Source: Ensifer sp. PDNC004
GTDB taxonomy: Bacteria > Pseudomonadota > Alphaproteobacteria > Rhizobiales > Rhizobiaceae
Length of the DNA: 64,000 nt
Direction of reading: 5' to 3'
NCBI RefSeq assembly: GCF_016919405.1
Contig: NZ_CP070353.1
Location: forward strand, 3,980,501 to 4,044,500
The notes beneath the pieces were generated by a model. It did not search any database. It was not told the DNA's origin and worked only from the letters and a program-made list of their open reading frames with translations. A program made the position numbers and the translations under genes. Below are positions 28,012-36,461 of the stretch, one piece after another; position 1 is the stretch's first letter, and the number at the start of each line of letters is the position of its first letter.

Positions 28012-28260
28012 CGTTGTCGTTCCCCTGCCTCGATTATTGTTTTAGCCAAACACCATTGGATAGCGAATTCAAGCGCTTTGATGTCGAAGGAAGTGTATTG
28101 CGTCAATATGCTGGCGGGGTGCACGATGCGACGCTCGATGTCGCAATGTCCACGAAATGGTCTAGTCCGCCGAAAAACTGTGGGTGCTGCAAACGGGCTC
28201 TGGCCTTCCCGGCCAAGCCTCGTCATTACCCGGAAGACGGAAAAACCGGACGCGGTGACA

Positions 28261-28848
28261 ATGGCCAAACTCTATTTCAGCTATGCGACGATGAATGCGG
28301 GCAAGAGCACGATGCTGCTGCAGGCCTCCTACAACTACCAGGAGCGCGGCATGCGCGTGGTGATGCTGATCGCCGCCCATGACGACCGGGGAGGGGTTGG
28401 CCGCATTTCCTCGCGCATCGGTCTCGGCGCGGACGCCATTCCCTTTCACGGCGACGATGATCTCTTCGGGCTGATCGACCGGCTGCACCGGGATGGCGAA
28501 GGCGAGATCGCCTGTGTCTTCGTCGACGAGGCGCAGTTCCTCAACGAGGGGCAGGTCTGGCAGCTTGCCCGCGTCGCCGACCGCATCGGCATTCCGGTCA
28601 TGGCCTATGGCCTGCGCACGGATTTCCAGGGCAAGCTCTTTCCGGGCTCGATGGCGCTGCTGGCGATTGCCGACGAGCTGCGCGAAGTGCGCACCATCTG
28701 CCACTGCGGCCGCAAGGCGACGATGGTCGTGCGCCTGGACGGGCAGGGCAAGGTCGTGCGCGAGGGCGCCCAGGTCGAGGTCGGCGGCAACGAGAAATAT
28801 GTCTCCTATTGCCGGCGCCATTGGGACGACCTGATGCGCTGCGAGTGA
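28261..28848 (+). CDS. tdk: thymidine kinase
   Basis: Phosphorylates thymidine to dTMP with ATP in pyrimidine salvage (type II thymidine kinase). The 195-residue protein begins MAKLYFSYATMNAGKST (P-loop), has the Asp-Glu motif CVFVDEAQFL, the lasso/zinc region TICHCGRKATMV and GGNEKYVSYCRRHW. ATG 28261 is used because the P-loop must be N-terminal; a much longer open frame upstream is antisense to choX. It is divergent from choX across 249 bp. Confidence 0.93.
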   Translation: MAKLYFSYATMNAGKSTMLLQASYNYQERGMRVVMLIAAHDDRGGVGRISSRIGLGADAIPFHGDDDLFGLIDRLHRDGEGEIACVFVDEAQFLNEGQVWQLARVADRIGIPVMAYGLRTDFQGKLFPGSMALLAIADELREVRTICHCGRKATMVVRLDGQGKVVREGAQVEVGGNEKYVSYCRRHWDDLMRCE

Positions 28849-28926
28849 GTGCGGCGTCGTGGCGGCTTGAAACCGCCATATGCGCGATGCCATTGTTCGC
28901 CTCTATCCGCACGCCAGGGGTCTTCG

Positions 28927-29328
28927 ATGTTGCGTCTCGTCACCAGCCTTTCCATCACGCTCTGTCTTGGCACGTTCTCCCTCGGCGCAACGGTCGCCCA
29001 TGCCGGTGGCGACGCCACGGCCGGCGCTGCCGTCTTTCGCAAATGCGCTGCCTGTCACACCGCAAGCGAACCGACAAACCGGGTCGGCCCGAGCCTGATG
29101 GGCGTCGTCGGACGCCCGGCCGCATCCGTTGCCGACTACAATTACTCCGACGCGATGAAGGCCTTCGGCGCCGAGGGTCATGTCTGGGACGAGGCGACGC
29201 TCAGCGAGTATCTGCTGAGCCCCAAGGCAATGGTCGGTGCCACCAAGATGGCTTTTGTGGGTTTGAAAAAGCCGCAGGACATTGCCGACGTGATTGCCTA
29301 CCTGAAGGCGCCGCCGGCTGCCAAATAG
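28927..29328 (+). CDS. small class I cytochrome c
   Basis: A 133-residue periplasmic electron carrier. A signal peptide (MLRLVTSLSITLCLGTFSLGATVAHA) is followed by one haem site, CAACH, within FRKCAACHTASEP, and the distal Met ligand in GATKMAFVGLKKP. GLKKPQDIADVIAYLK is the usual C-terminal helix. Overall it resembles cytochrome c2/c550. The partner oxidoreductase is not encoded nearby. ATG 28927 gives an ordinary signal peptide; an in-frame extension to 28849 does not. Confidence 0.9.
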   Translation: MLRLVTSLSITLCLGTFSLGATVAHAGGDATAGAAVFRKCAACHTASEPTNRVGPSLMGVVGRPAASVADYNYSDAMKAFGAEGHVWDEATLSEYLLSPKAMVGATKMAFVGLKKPQDIADVIAYLKAPPAAK

Positions 29329-29338
29329 GGACGGCGCA

Positions 29339-29380
29339 GGTTCCGGACGGAAAACCGTTTCCCGCTTTTCCTCGGCTTGC
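29339..29380. repeat. rhizobial intergenic repeat, copy C (inverted)
   Basis: GGTTCCGGACGGAAAACCG... to ...TTTTCCTCGGCTTGC is the reverse-orientation counterpart of copies A (9698) and B (10761). It follows the cytochrome c stop by 10 bp. The rest of the gap to 29549 holds no gene. Confidence 0.5.
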
Positions 29381-29549
29381 GTGCGGCAATGCCGTCGATA
29401 TCTCAAGCACTTCGCTGTGGTGGCTGATCAAAAAGCTGCCGGGAAAGGCTTGTTCTCTTTCGGTAAACACCCTTTATATAACTGCAATCGAAGGCTGAAT
29501 AATTCAGCCGGGCTGGCGGATATCGCCACGGTGGACCGAGGGGCAGGAC

Positions 29550-30638
29550 ATGGCGACTCTTCAGAATTTTGACGCGGAGATCGAAAAGACGAAGGGCGTT
29601 GTCGAACAGATGCGCGGCAAGCTCGAACAATCCGGCGTCGTGCTCGAACAGTTCGCCAAGGCCGAGACCAAGCTCGGCGACGTCAATTTCGACATCGAGA
29701 ATGCCCGGATCCAGGACGTGATCAACCAGCAAAAGGTGATGGAAGCCAACATCGCCGACCTGATCATCGGCCTTGAGGACGCGACCAATGTCTTCGGCTC
29801 CGAATTCGAGAGCATGAAAAACTATACGGGCTACGAGAAGTTCATCGGCATCTTCTCCAAGCAGAAGATGCAGCGCATGCGCACCGACCGCGTGCGCAAC
29901 ATGTCGCTTGCCGGCAATCTGCAGGAACTGCTTTCCAAGTCCGACATGATCGTCGGCATCCTCAAGGAACAGAAGTCGATCCTCGACCAGCGCTACAAGA
30001 CTTCTGAGCAGAGCCTGATCCAGGTGATCGAGCGCCGCAAGGGCACGATGGCGAACCTCGAAGAGGTGCAGAAGCGCATCGAGGAACTGAACCCGCTGCT
30101 GCTCGACATCGAAAACCGCATCGCCGCCTCGACCGAGCAGAAGGTGCGCACCGAGCTCGAGGGCGAGCGCTCGGCCCTTGCCACCGAATACAACGAGAAG
30201 CAGGCCAAGGAGCAGGAACTGCTTGCCGAGAGCCAGACGCTCGAACGCTACACCTCGATGTTCCAGACCTTCGTCGATTCGCTCAACAACCAGATTGCGG
30301 CGCAGAACACGCTGATCAACAAGCTGACCATCGATACCGAGCAGCGCATCGTGCTCTACAAGGCGCTGGAAGACTCGCTGAAGACGGCGGCCCAGCAGGA
30401 CGTCGCCCACAAGATCAACACGCTCGGCAGCCAGGTCGACACGGCGGCCGAGGAAACGATGGCCGGCATCGGTGCCGCGGCCCAGCGCCACATCGGCGAT
30501 CTCCTGGAAATGCATGAAAAGAACATGCTTTCGACGCAGGATATCCAGCGCCGCAAGAAGCTCGCCGACGACGCTTTCGCCCGCCGCTTCCAGGCTGTCA
30601 TGGACAAGCACAACACTGCCAACTACGTGAAGCAGTGA
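29550..30638 (+). CDS. coiled-coil protein of unknown function (cluster gene 1)
   Basis: A 362-residue, almost wholly helical, charged protein with no signal peptide or membrane segment. Long heptad-like stretches run from about 5 to 60, 150 to 260 and 290 to 350 (for example TKGVVEQMRGKLEQSGVVLE, EEVQKRIEELNPLLLDIENR, QAKEQELLAESQTLERYTSM). By eye it faintly recalls TelA/KlaA-type helical proteins, but I do not assign it. A GAGGGG ribosome site precedes ATG 29550. It is first of five same-strand genes ending with a membrane-anchored protein; the AAA+ ATPase two genes on is a likely partner. Confidence 0.7.
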   Translation: MATLQNFDAEIEKTKGVVEQMRGKLEQSGVVLEQFAKAETKLGDVNFDIENARIQDVINQQKVMEANIADLIIGLEDATNVFGSEFESMKNYTGYEKFIGIFSKQKMQRMRTDRVRNMSLAGNLQELLSKSDMIVGILKEQKSILDQRYKTSEQSLIQVIERRKGTMANLEEVQKRIEELNPLLLDIENRIAASTEQKVRTELEGERSALATEYNEKQAKEQELLAESQTLERYTSMFQTFVDSLNNQIAAQNTLINKLTIDTEQRIVLYKALEDSLKTAAQQDVAHKINTLGSQVDTAAEETMAGIGAAAQRHIGDLLEMHEKNMLSTQDIQRRKKLADDAFARRFQAVMDKHNTANYVKQ

Positions 30639-30696
30639 ACGGACGGCGCATGATCCGAACCGAGTTTTCCTTTCGGCGCGCGTCACGGGGATTTGC

Positions 30697-31845
30697 ATGA
30701 AGGTCGCGGCTTCATCCGCTGTCGCACAGTATTTTGCGTCGATCCATGCGGCGCTCGCCGGGCTTGAGCTCTTTCTCGGCGATCGCAACTCGCCGCTCTA
30801 TCGCAACACCGTCGTCGGTGAAGTGATCGTTCCCTATCTTGGTCGGCTGAAGGCCTCGATCGACTGCTGGGAGAACCGGATCGGCTTTGTCGACCAGTTC
30901 CGGATTTCGCGCGCCGAAAGCGGCTTTCCCGTCTTTCAGAACGTGCTCGAACTGGAGAACGATCGCCAGACGGCGATGAAGCGCCTTGCCGATATTCCTT
31001 CGGCCGATGCGCTGCGCGACGAGATGGTCGATTTCATCCTGAGGCAGAAGGCCTTTCCCGAAGCGTTGCAGACGCGCATGGCCGAGCGGCTCTATCTGGA
31101 GCAGATCGGCAAGGGCGAGATTTTTTCGCCTTTCATCCTGCCCGAGACCATCCGCGTTGCCGTCAATTCCAAGACGATGCGGCCCTATTACGTGGTGAGT
31201 TGGGGCGCCTTCGACGGGGCGAACACCCTGCCGATGGTCTATATGGCGACGATCGAGGATTCCTCGGAAAAGATCGTCGACATGCTGGTGACTGCCGATG
31301 GCAAGCTCAACCCGCAGGTGGAGATCCCGCTGCCGGTCGGCGGCCTGCTCAATCCGGATCTCGCCAGCCGTTTCGACGATTTTGCCTCGAAGAACAGCAG
31401 CTACTCACTGACGCCGGTGACGATCGCCACCAATCTCGACAAGGATTTCGAGGAACTACACCCAAAGCAGTTGCGCCGCATCGTGTTCGGGCCGTTCTAT
31501 TCGGCCGGGATCACCGAGAACAATGCGCGCATCAACGATATACTTTCCAAGGTACGCAAGACCGAGAATGCCTGGCTTTTGACCTGGACGGTGCAGGAGA
31601 TCTTCTCGAAATCGGAGCGACCGGCCAAGCGCGGCTTCTGGTCGTCGACCCCGGCACAGGAGGAATTCCACATCGATACCGCCAATCTGGAAGCGACGCG
31701 CATGGGGGTCTCCTCCTACGAGAAACACGCGCTGGTGCCGCATGACGCCTATCAGGCGCTCTATGCCGCCGGCGAGGCGGAACAGGTGTTCGGCGACTAC
31801 AAGGTCCACGTCATTTCCGGCAACCAGGTCGTGAGCGAGGTTTGA
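30697..31845 (+). CDS. uncharacterised soluble protein (cluster gene 2)
   Basis: I do not recognise this 382-residue protein. It has no signal peptide or membrane helix. The N-terminal third is helical (ASIHAALAGLELFLGDRNSP, YLGRLKASIDCWENRIGFV); the remainder looks mixed alpha/beta with RPYYVVSWGAFDGANTLPMV and LPVGGLLNPDLASRFDDFAS. It begins 58 bp after gene 1 and ends 2 bp before the AAA+ ATPase start, so translational coupling to the ATPase is likely. A dedicated adaptor or substrate of the ATPase is one possibility, by context only. Confidence 0.65.
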   Translation: MKVAASSAVAQYFASIHAALAGLELFLGDRNSPLYRNTVVGEVIVPYLGRLKASIDCWENRIGFVDQFRISRAESGFPVFQNVLELENDRQTAMKRLADIPSADALRDEMVDFILRQKAFPEALQTRMAERLYLEQIGKGEIFSPFILPETIRVAVNSKTMRPYYVVSWGAFDGANTLPMVYMATIEDSSEKIVDMLVTADGKLNPQVEIPLPVGGLLNPDLASRFDDFASKNSSYSLTPVTIATNLDKDFEELHPKQLRRIVFGPFYSAGITENNARINDILSKVRKTENAWLLTWTVQEIFSKSERPAKRGFWSSTPAQEEFHIDTANLEATRMGVSSYEKHALVPHDAYQALYAAGEAEQVFGDYKVHVISGNQVVSEV

Positions 31846-31847
31846 CG

Positions 31848-33764
31848 ATGACACTCAATACGGGGCTGACGACGCTGCACGAGGACGACATCGCCAAGCA
31901 TCAGGCGGTGGCGCAGGGGCTGGTGACCAAGCTCATCATCCTGGAGCGGGAAGATGCCGCCGCCGGCACCTCGCTTGCCGGCACCGGCCGTCGCTTCGTG
32001 TCGACGGTTTCGACCGGCGGCCAGCGGCGCACCCGCGACGTGGAGCTGACGAAGACGATCCAGGCGGTGCGCCAGGGCGATCCGATGTTTTCGCCGGCCC
32101 AACACGCCGTGCTCTATCGCACGCGCCGGGGTGTCCAGGTGGCGCTTGCCGTCGCCGACGTCTTTGCCCGCCAGACGAGCCTCGAACAGCTGCAGGCGAA
32201 GAACGCCACTTCGCCGCTTGGCGGGGAGGAGGCCAATCAGTTCAAGGCGCTGCTGTCGGCCTCTGCCTATGTCGCGGCCTTCACGCTTGCCGCCTATCTC
32301 GGTGCGACGCTTGCCGGAGAGGGCGAGCCGGTCGACGATGCGGTCGAACCGGATTTCCTGTTCGACACGCCGCAGGACGCATTGAAGAGCCTGATCTCGG
32401 CGCTCGACCGCGGCATCGCCGGCGCGCCTGACGACCTGGCGTTGACAGCCCGGGCGCGCGCGTTTTCGCGGGTGGCGATCGAAGGGCTGATTGCGCGCAA
32501 GGGTCGCTTCACCGGGCTGCAGAGCTTCGAGAACGTGCATATTCGTCTCGACCAGGACGACTTCACGCTCAACGGTTTCGATGTGGCACCCGGCCAGAAG
32601 CGCAAACCGCTGGTCATGACCTTCAAGAAGCCCGAGGAAATCATCGGCAACCACATCGCCAAGTATCAGGCGCTGAAGCTTGCCAAGATGCTGATGGCCT
32701 ACGATTTCGACCGGCAGATGAACCCGTTCGTCGAGCTGGGCGGCTTCCTCTTCACCTTCATCGGCGACGGCATGCCGGGCACCGGCAAGACGATCCTGAT
32801 CCAGATGCTTGCCGGCATGCTCAACGATTATTGCGAGATCGCCGGCTACGCCTTCCACTACGAGAATTTCGGCGTCGACCAGATCTCCTCCTATCAGGGC
32901 AAGTCCGGCCAGAACTGCAAGGAGTTCGTCAACAACGTCATCAATCCGCGGGCGATCGGCTTCGGCACGATCGACGATGTCGACCAGGTGGCGGCGAAGC
33001 GCTCCGACGATCGCGCCTCTGCCGGCCAGCACGAGGTGACGGCGGTGCTGATGGAGAGCTTTGCCGGCGCCTCGACGGTGGTGCGCGGCAATTGCACCTT
33101 CGGCATGTTCTCGAACTATCCCGAAAATGTCGACGATGCGCTACGCCAGCGCGCCGGCGCGCGTTGGCTCGTCGACGGGCCGCAGACCGAGGACGACTAC
33201 ATCGACATCTTCGCGCTGCTCGTCGGCAAGAACCACAAGATCCCGCTCGGCGAGCACCAGCTGTTCGAGGGGCAGGAGATCAAGCGCGCGGTTGCCCAGT
33301 CCTATGCCGAGCATGCGCGGCCGAAGGAGGATGGTCTCGTTGCCGTCTGGGAGCGCTACGAGAAGGAAAAGGGCGCGATCGGCTCGCTCGCCGATGTCGG
33401 CGCCTATCTGCACATGATCAAGGAGGCCGAGCCGCGCTTCACCGGCCGGGCGATCAAGAACATCACCGACGCGATCAAGCTTCGGGCGATGGACGTCGAG
33501 CTGCCGGACGACTGGTTCAGGGATGCCGGCTCCTTCATGCACAAGGGCTATGACGAGAAGAAAGCGATGATCGAGGCGCTGCGCGGCCCGATCACCATCG
33601 ACATGGTGCTGCAGGAGATCAACCGCTACGCCGACAGCGAATTCCGCTACACCGACAAGTCGGACGATGCCGCCGTCACCGACATCATCCGCCGCGAGCG
33701 CCAGCGCGAAAAGGCGATCCGCGAGATCGAGGCGATGAAACGCGACGGCCGGTGGCAGGGGTGA
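31848..33764 (+). CDS. classical-type AAA+ ATPase (cluster gene 3)
   Basis: A 638-residue ATPase. A non-catalytic N-terminal half (about 1-290) with a hydrophobic Ala-rich stretch near 140-155 is followed by an AAA module: Walker A GMPGTGKT with Lys314, Walker B FGTIDDVDQV with Asp376-Asp377, sensor 1 in FSNYPENVDDALRQR and the arginine finger in RQRAGARW. Asp replaces the usual catalytic Glu in Walker B. The sensor region resembles Vps4/FtsH/p97-type modules, which remodel proteins. ATG 31848 is preferred (GAGG 7 nt upstream) over TTG 31842. No protease domain is present. Confidence 0.82.
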   Translation: MTLNTGLTTLHEDDIAKHQAVAQGLVTKLIILEREDAAAGTSLAGTGRRFVSTVSTGGQRRTRDVELTKTIQAVRQGDPMFSPAQHAVLYRTRRGVQVALAVADVFARQTSLEQLQAKNATSPLGGEEANQFKALLSASAYVAAFTLAAYLGATLAGEGEPVDDAVEPDFLFDTPQDALKSLISALDRGIAGAPDDLALTARARAFSRVAIEGLIARKGRFTGLQSFENVHIRLDQDDFTLNGFDVAPGQKRKPLVMTFKKPEEIIGNHIAKYQALKLAKMLMAYDFDRQMNPFVELGGFLFTFIGDGMPGTGKTILIQMLAGMLNDYCEIAGYAFHYENFGVDQISSYQGKSGQNCKEFVNNVINPRAIGFGTIDDVDQVAAKRSDDRASAGQHEVTAVLMESFAGASTVVRGNCTFGMFSNYPENVDDALRQRAGARWLVDGPQTEDDYIDIFALLVGKNHKIPLGEHQLFEGQEIKRAVAQSYAEHARPKEDGLVAVWERYEKEKGAIGSLADVGAYLHMIKEAEPRFTGRAIKNITDAIKLRAMDVELPDDWFRDAGSFMHKGYDEKKAMIEALRGPITIDMVLQEINRYADSEFRYTDKSDDAAVTDIIRRERQREKAIREIEAMKRDGRWQG

Positions 33765-33783
33765 TGCTAGGAAAAACTGACAG

Positions 33784-35073
33784 ATGAACCGCCTGCTTGA
33801 AGCCGAATTGATCTATGGACGGTTGCTCGATATTTCGGAGCCGCATCTGATCGCGCGCTACAACAAGGCGCTCGAAGGCTTCGGCCTGCGGCCAACGGCG
33901 CTGACGCAGTTCAGCATCGACATGACCGGGTTTTCGCCCGAGATCGCCGAGGAGCTGGGGGATCGCGACTATCTCGACCCGAACCGGGTCAACCGTCGTT
34001 TCATCATCATGACGCCGGAGCAGGCGGAGCTGCCGTGCGTGCATACGAGTTTCTCCAATACCGCGGCGCTGATGCACGAGTTCTTCAACGCCAACAGCCG
34101 TGCGATCAACGCCATCACCATCAAGGATGCGCTCTATGGCGAGATCGAGGATTCGGTCTCGGTCGTAAACGACATTGACGATCTCTTGTCGATCAACGAG
34201 GTGCGTTTCCGGGTGCTGTCGGCCGAGGACATGCTCGGCAAGGCGGGCGAACTGCGTGGCCTTGTCGACCGCTTGAAGAAGGTGCCGACGGCCTGGGCCG
34301 ACGACGAGATGCTGACGCGCATGGTCGAGCTTGCCAGGCAGACCGGCGACATCCGACAGAACGCACTGGTGCCGGATCAGCTCGTCTTCCGTCATGAGGC
34401 GTTCTGGGCCAACCATTTCGGCGGCGTCTACATCTTCCTCGACCACAAGACGACGACGGTCATCTGCGACCCCTCCGTGCCGGGCTTCCGCCGCTCGCGC
34501 CCCTGGCAGGTGAGCTACATCGCCATCAACGATCACGCCCGGATCTACGACTTCCTCGCCTCGACCAAGCGGCTGCAACTGCCGCAGGCGTCTTGGGTCG
34601 AGGATTCCGGGCTTTATCAGCACCGCGCCGACATGGTGGTGCGTGGGTTGATCAACGAGAGCGACCCGACGGCCGATCTTGCCAATGCCGACCGGATCTG
34701 GCTGCAGACCTGGATGCACCGGTATGCAGCCGCGGTCGCGAAAGACGGCGCCTATCCCTTCCTGCAGGAGATGATCCGCACGGTCGCCGCGACCGGCACG
34801 ATCAAGATGCAGGACGTGGCGCCGGCAAACCGCTTCATGCTGGTGCGCGCCGCACCCGCCCATCCGGACCAGTGGCTGGTCAACCGGTTGATATCCCAGC
34901 TCGTGCCCCGCGATTTCGTCTCGCGCTTCGTTTTCGACAAGCAGGGTTTCTACGACGCCTACGAGCGTTATAGCGAAAGCTTCAAGGCCTATGTTGTGGC
35001 GACGCTGACCGGCACATATTTGAAAGACAAGGCGGCCTTCCGCCACAAGCTTTACGGCCTCAGAGAGGAATAG
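33784..35073 (+). CDS. DUF6638-like protein (cluster gene 4)
   Basis: A 429-residue soluble protein of unknown function, resembling a rhizobial domain-of-unknown-function family (DUF6638, from memory). It begins MNRLLEAELIYGRLLDISEP, has a central beta-rich part (HFGGVYIFLDHKTTTVICDP) and ends helical (FDKQGFYDAYERYSESFKAY). No catalytic motif stands out. It starts 19 bp after the AAA+ gene and ends 3 bp before the membrane-anchored gene, so it belongs to the same transcription unit. Confidence 0.65.
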   Translation: MNRLLEAELIYGRLLDISEPHLIARYNKALEGFGLRPTALTQFSIDMTGFSPEIAEELGDRDYLDPNRVNRRFIIMTPEQAELPCVHTSFSNTAALMHEFFNANSRAINAITIKDALYGEIEDSVSVVNDIDDLLSINEVRFRVLSAEDMLGKAGELRGLVDRLKKVPTAWADDEMLTRMVELARQTGDIRQNALVPDQLVFRHEAFWANHFGGVYIFLDHKTTTVICDPSVPGFRRSRPWQVSYIAINDHARIYDFLASTKRLQLPQASWVEDSGLYQHRADMVVRGLINESDPTADLANADRIWLQTWMHRYAAAVAKDGAYPFLQEMIRTVAATGTIKMQDVAPANRFMLVRAAPAHPDQWLVNRLISQLVPRDFVSRFVFDKQGFYDAYERYSESFKAYVVATLTGTYLKDKAAFRHKLYGLREE

Positions 35074-35076
35074 GAC

Positions 35077-36300
35077 ATGTTCGACCCGATCGTTGCGTTT
35101 TTCCAGCGTGTCTTTACCGCGATTGGCCGCGGCATCGGGCTCGCCGTCGCCTGGTTGCTCTGGCCCTTCATCGCGATCGGCAACTGGTATCGTCAGCGCA
35201 GCTGGATCATCAAGGGACCGATCGGCATCGTCCTGCTCGGCCTGATCCTGTTTTACGGCTACTTCATCTGGCAGACCCAGGCCTGGACGAACTTCAACGA
35301 AGACTATGTCGATCGCTACAAGCTGGCCGAGCGCAAGGTGCCCGCCGGCTCGCCGATGAGCGGCCCCGCTACCACCTCGACAGGCCAATCGACGACTGGG
35401 GGCGCCAGCAATCTTGCGGGCGTGGCCACGCAGCCGATGGAATCGACGCCCGAGGCGCTGGCCGCCGTGCAGCTGCCGGCAGGCACCGTCTGCCAGACCT
35501 CGGCCATCGTCGATGTCACGGCTGATTTGATCGATTTCAACGTCAACGAGAACGCCTGGATCTCGTCGATGCTGCTTTACAAGCTCGGCTTCTTCGGGCT
35601 CGATTGGGACGATACGCCCTGGCTCGACAACAAGGCGTCGTTCCAGCGCGGGGTCAACCAGGCGATCCGCCGCACCTCGGTCGAGCTCGTCGATTCGCTC
35701 GGTCGCATGCGCGGCACCTCGGGCATCAACAACGCCCTGCAGAGCGCGCGCGGCAACATGCAGTTCGATGAAGAGACCTGGTATTTCGGCATCAATCCGT
35801 TTGGCCCGAAGACGCCGACCCCGAGCTTTTACCGGGCGGCGATGAAGGATCTGAGATCGTTCAACACCACGCTCAGCAAGTGCGAGGCGATCTTCGACGG
35901 CCGCTCGGACAACCTCGTCGAATTCCTCGACCGTGTCGCCAACGACCTCGGCAACACCTCGGCGATCCTGCGCGAGCGCTCCGAAAATCACAATGGCGGC
36001 TGGTTCGACACGCGCGCCGACGATCGCTTCTGGTTCGCCTATGGCCAGCTCTACGGCTATTACGGCATTCTCTCGGCAGCCGGCGCCGACTTCGACAACG
36101 TGGTTGCCCAGCGCGGCCTGTTGCCGATCTGGACGGAAACGATCAAGCAGCTGCGCGCGGCGCTCCGCATTCAGCCCTGGATCATCTCCAACGGCGAGGA
36201 AGCGGGCTGGATCATGCCGACGCATCTGGCGACCATGGGGTTCTATACGCTGAGGGTGCGCTCCAACATCGTCGAAATGCGCGACATTCTCGCCCGTTAA
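35077..36300 (+). CDS. DUF2333-like membrane-anchored protein (cluster gene 5)
   Basis: A 407-residue protein with an amphipathic N-terminal region (residues 1-40), one clear membrane helix at about 47-65 (GPIGIVLLGLILFYGYFIW), a low-complexity Ser/Thr/Gly linker at about 90-115, and a large periplasmic domain (VTADLIDFNVNENAWISSML, LGFFGLDWDDTPWLDNKASF, NHNGGWFDTRADDRFWFAYG). This matches my memory of DUF2333. It is the only membrane protein of the cluster and could recruit the ATPase and coiled-coil protein to the envelope. Function unknown. Confidence 0.72.
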   Translation: MFDPIVAFFQRVFTAIGRGIGLAVAWLLWPFIAIGNWYRQRSWIIKGPIGIVLLGLILFYGYFIWQTQAWTNFNEDYVDRYKLAERKVPAGSPMSGPATTSTGQSTTGGASNLAGVATQPMESTPEALAAVQLPAGTVCQTSAIVDVTADLIDFNVNENAWISSMLLYKLGFFGLDWDDTPWLDNKASFQRGVNQAIRRTSVELVDSLGRMRGTSGINNALQSARGNMQFDEETWYFGINPFGPKTPTPSFYRAAMKDLRSFNTTLSKCEAIFDGRSDNLVEFLDRVANDLGNTSAILRERSENHNGGWFDTRADDRFWFAYGQLYGYYGILSAAGADFDNVVAQRGLLPIWTETIKQLRAALRIQPWIISNGEEAGWIMPTHLATMGFYTLRVRSNIVEMRDILAR

Positions 36301-36461
36301 GGCAGACGACGAGGCGTCCGGTCGTTAACGCCGGCCGCCGCCGATCTTGAGTTAGCGGGATGTGGCGGAAGCCGCAGACACGTCTTCTCCTCCCGCTCCG
36401 GCATTGCGAACCGCGCTTTGGAAAGCGTGGACGAAAACCAGACCCTGGGAGGGGACATGTC

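Noticed and set aside
27388..28260. Long upstream extension of the tdk frame
   Set aside because: It is antisense to choX and the thymidine kinase P-loop sits right after ATG 28261, so the extension is not translated.
33685..36225. An 846-codon minus-strand open frame opposite cluster genes 4 and 5
   Set aside because: Shadow of GC-rich coding sequence; the plus-strand frames fit an operon with short gaps and one has a clear membrane helix and periplasmic domain.
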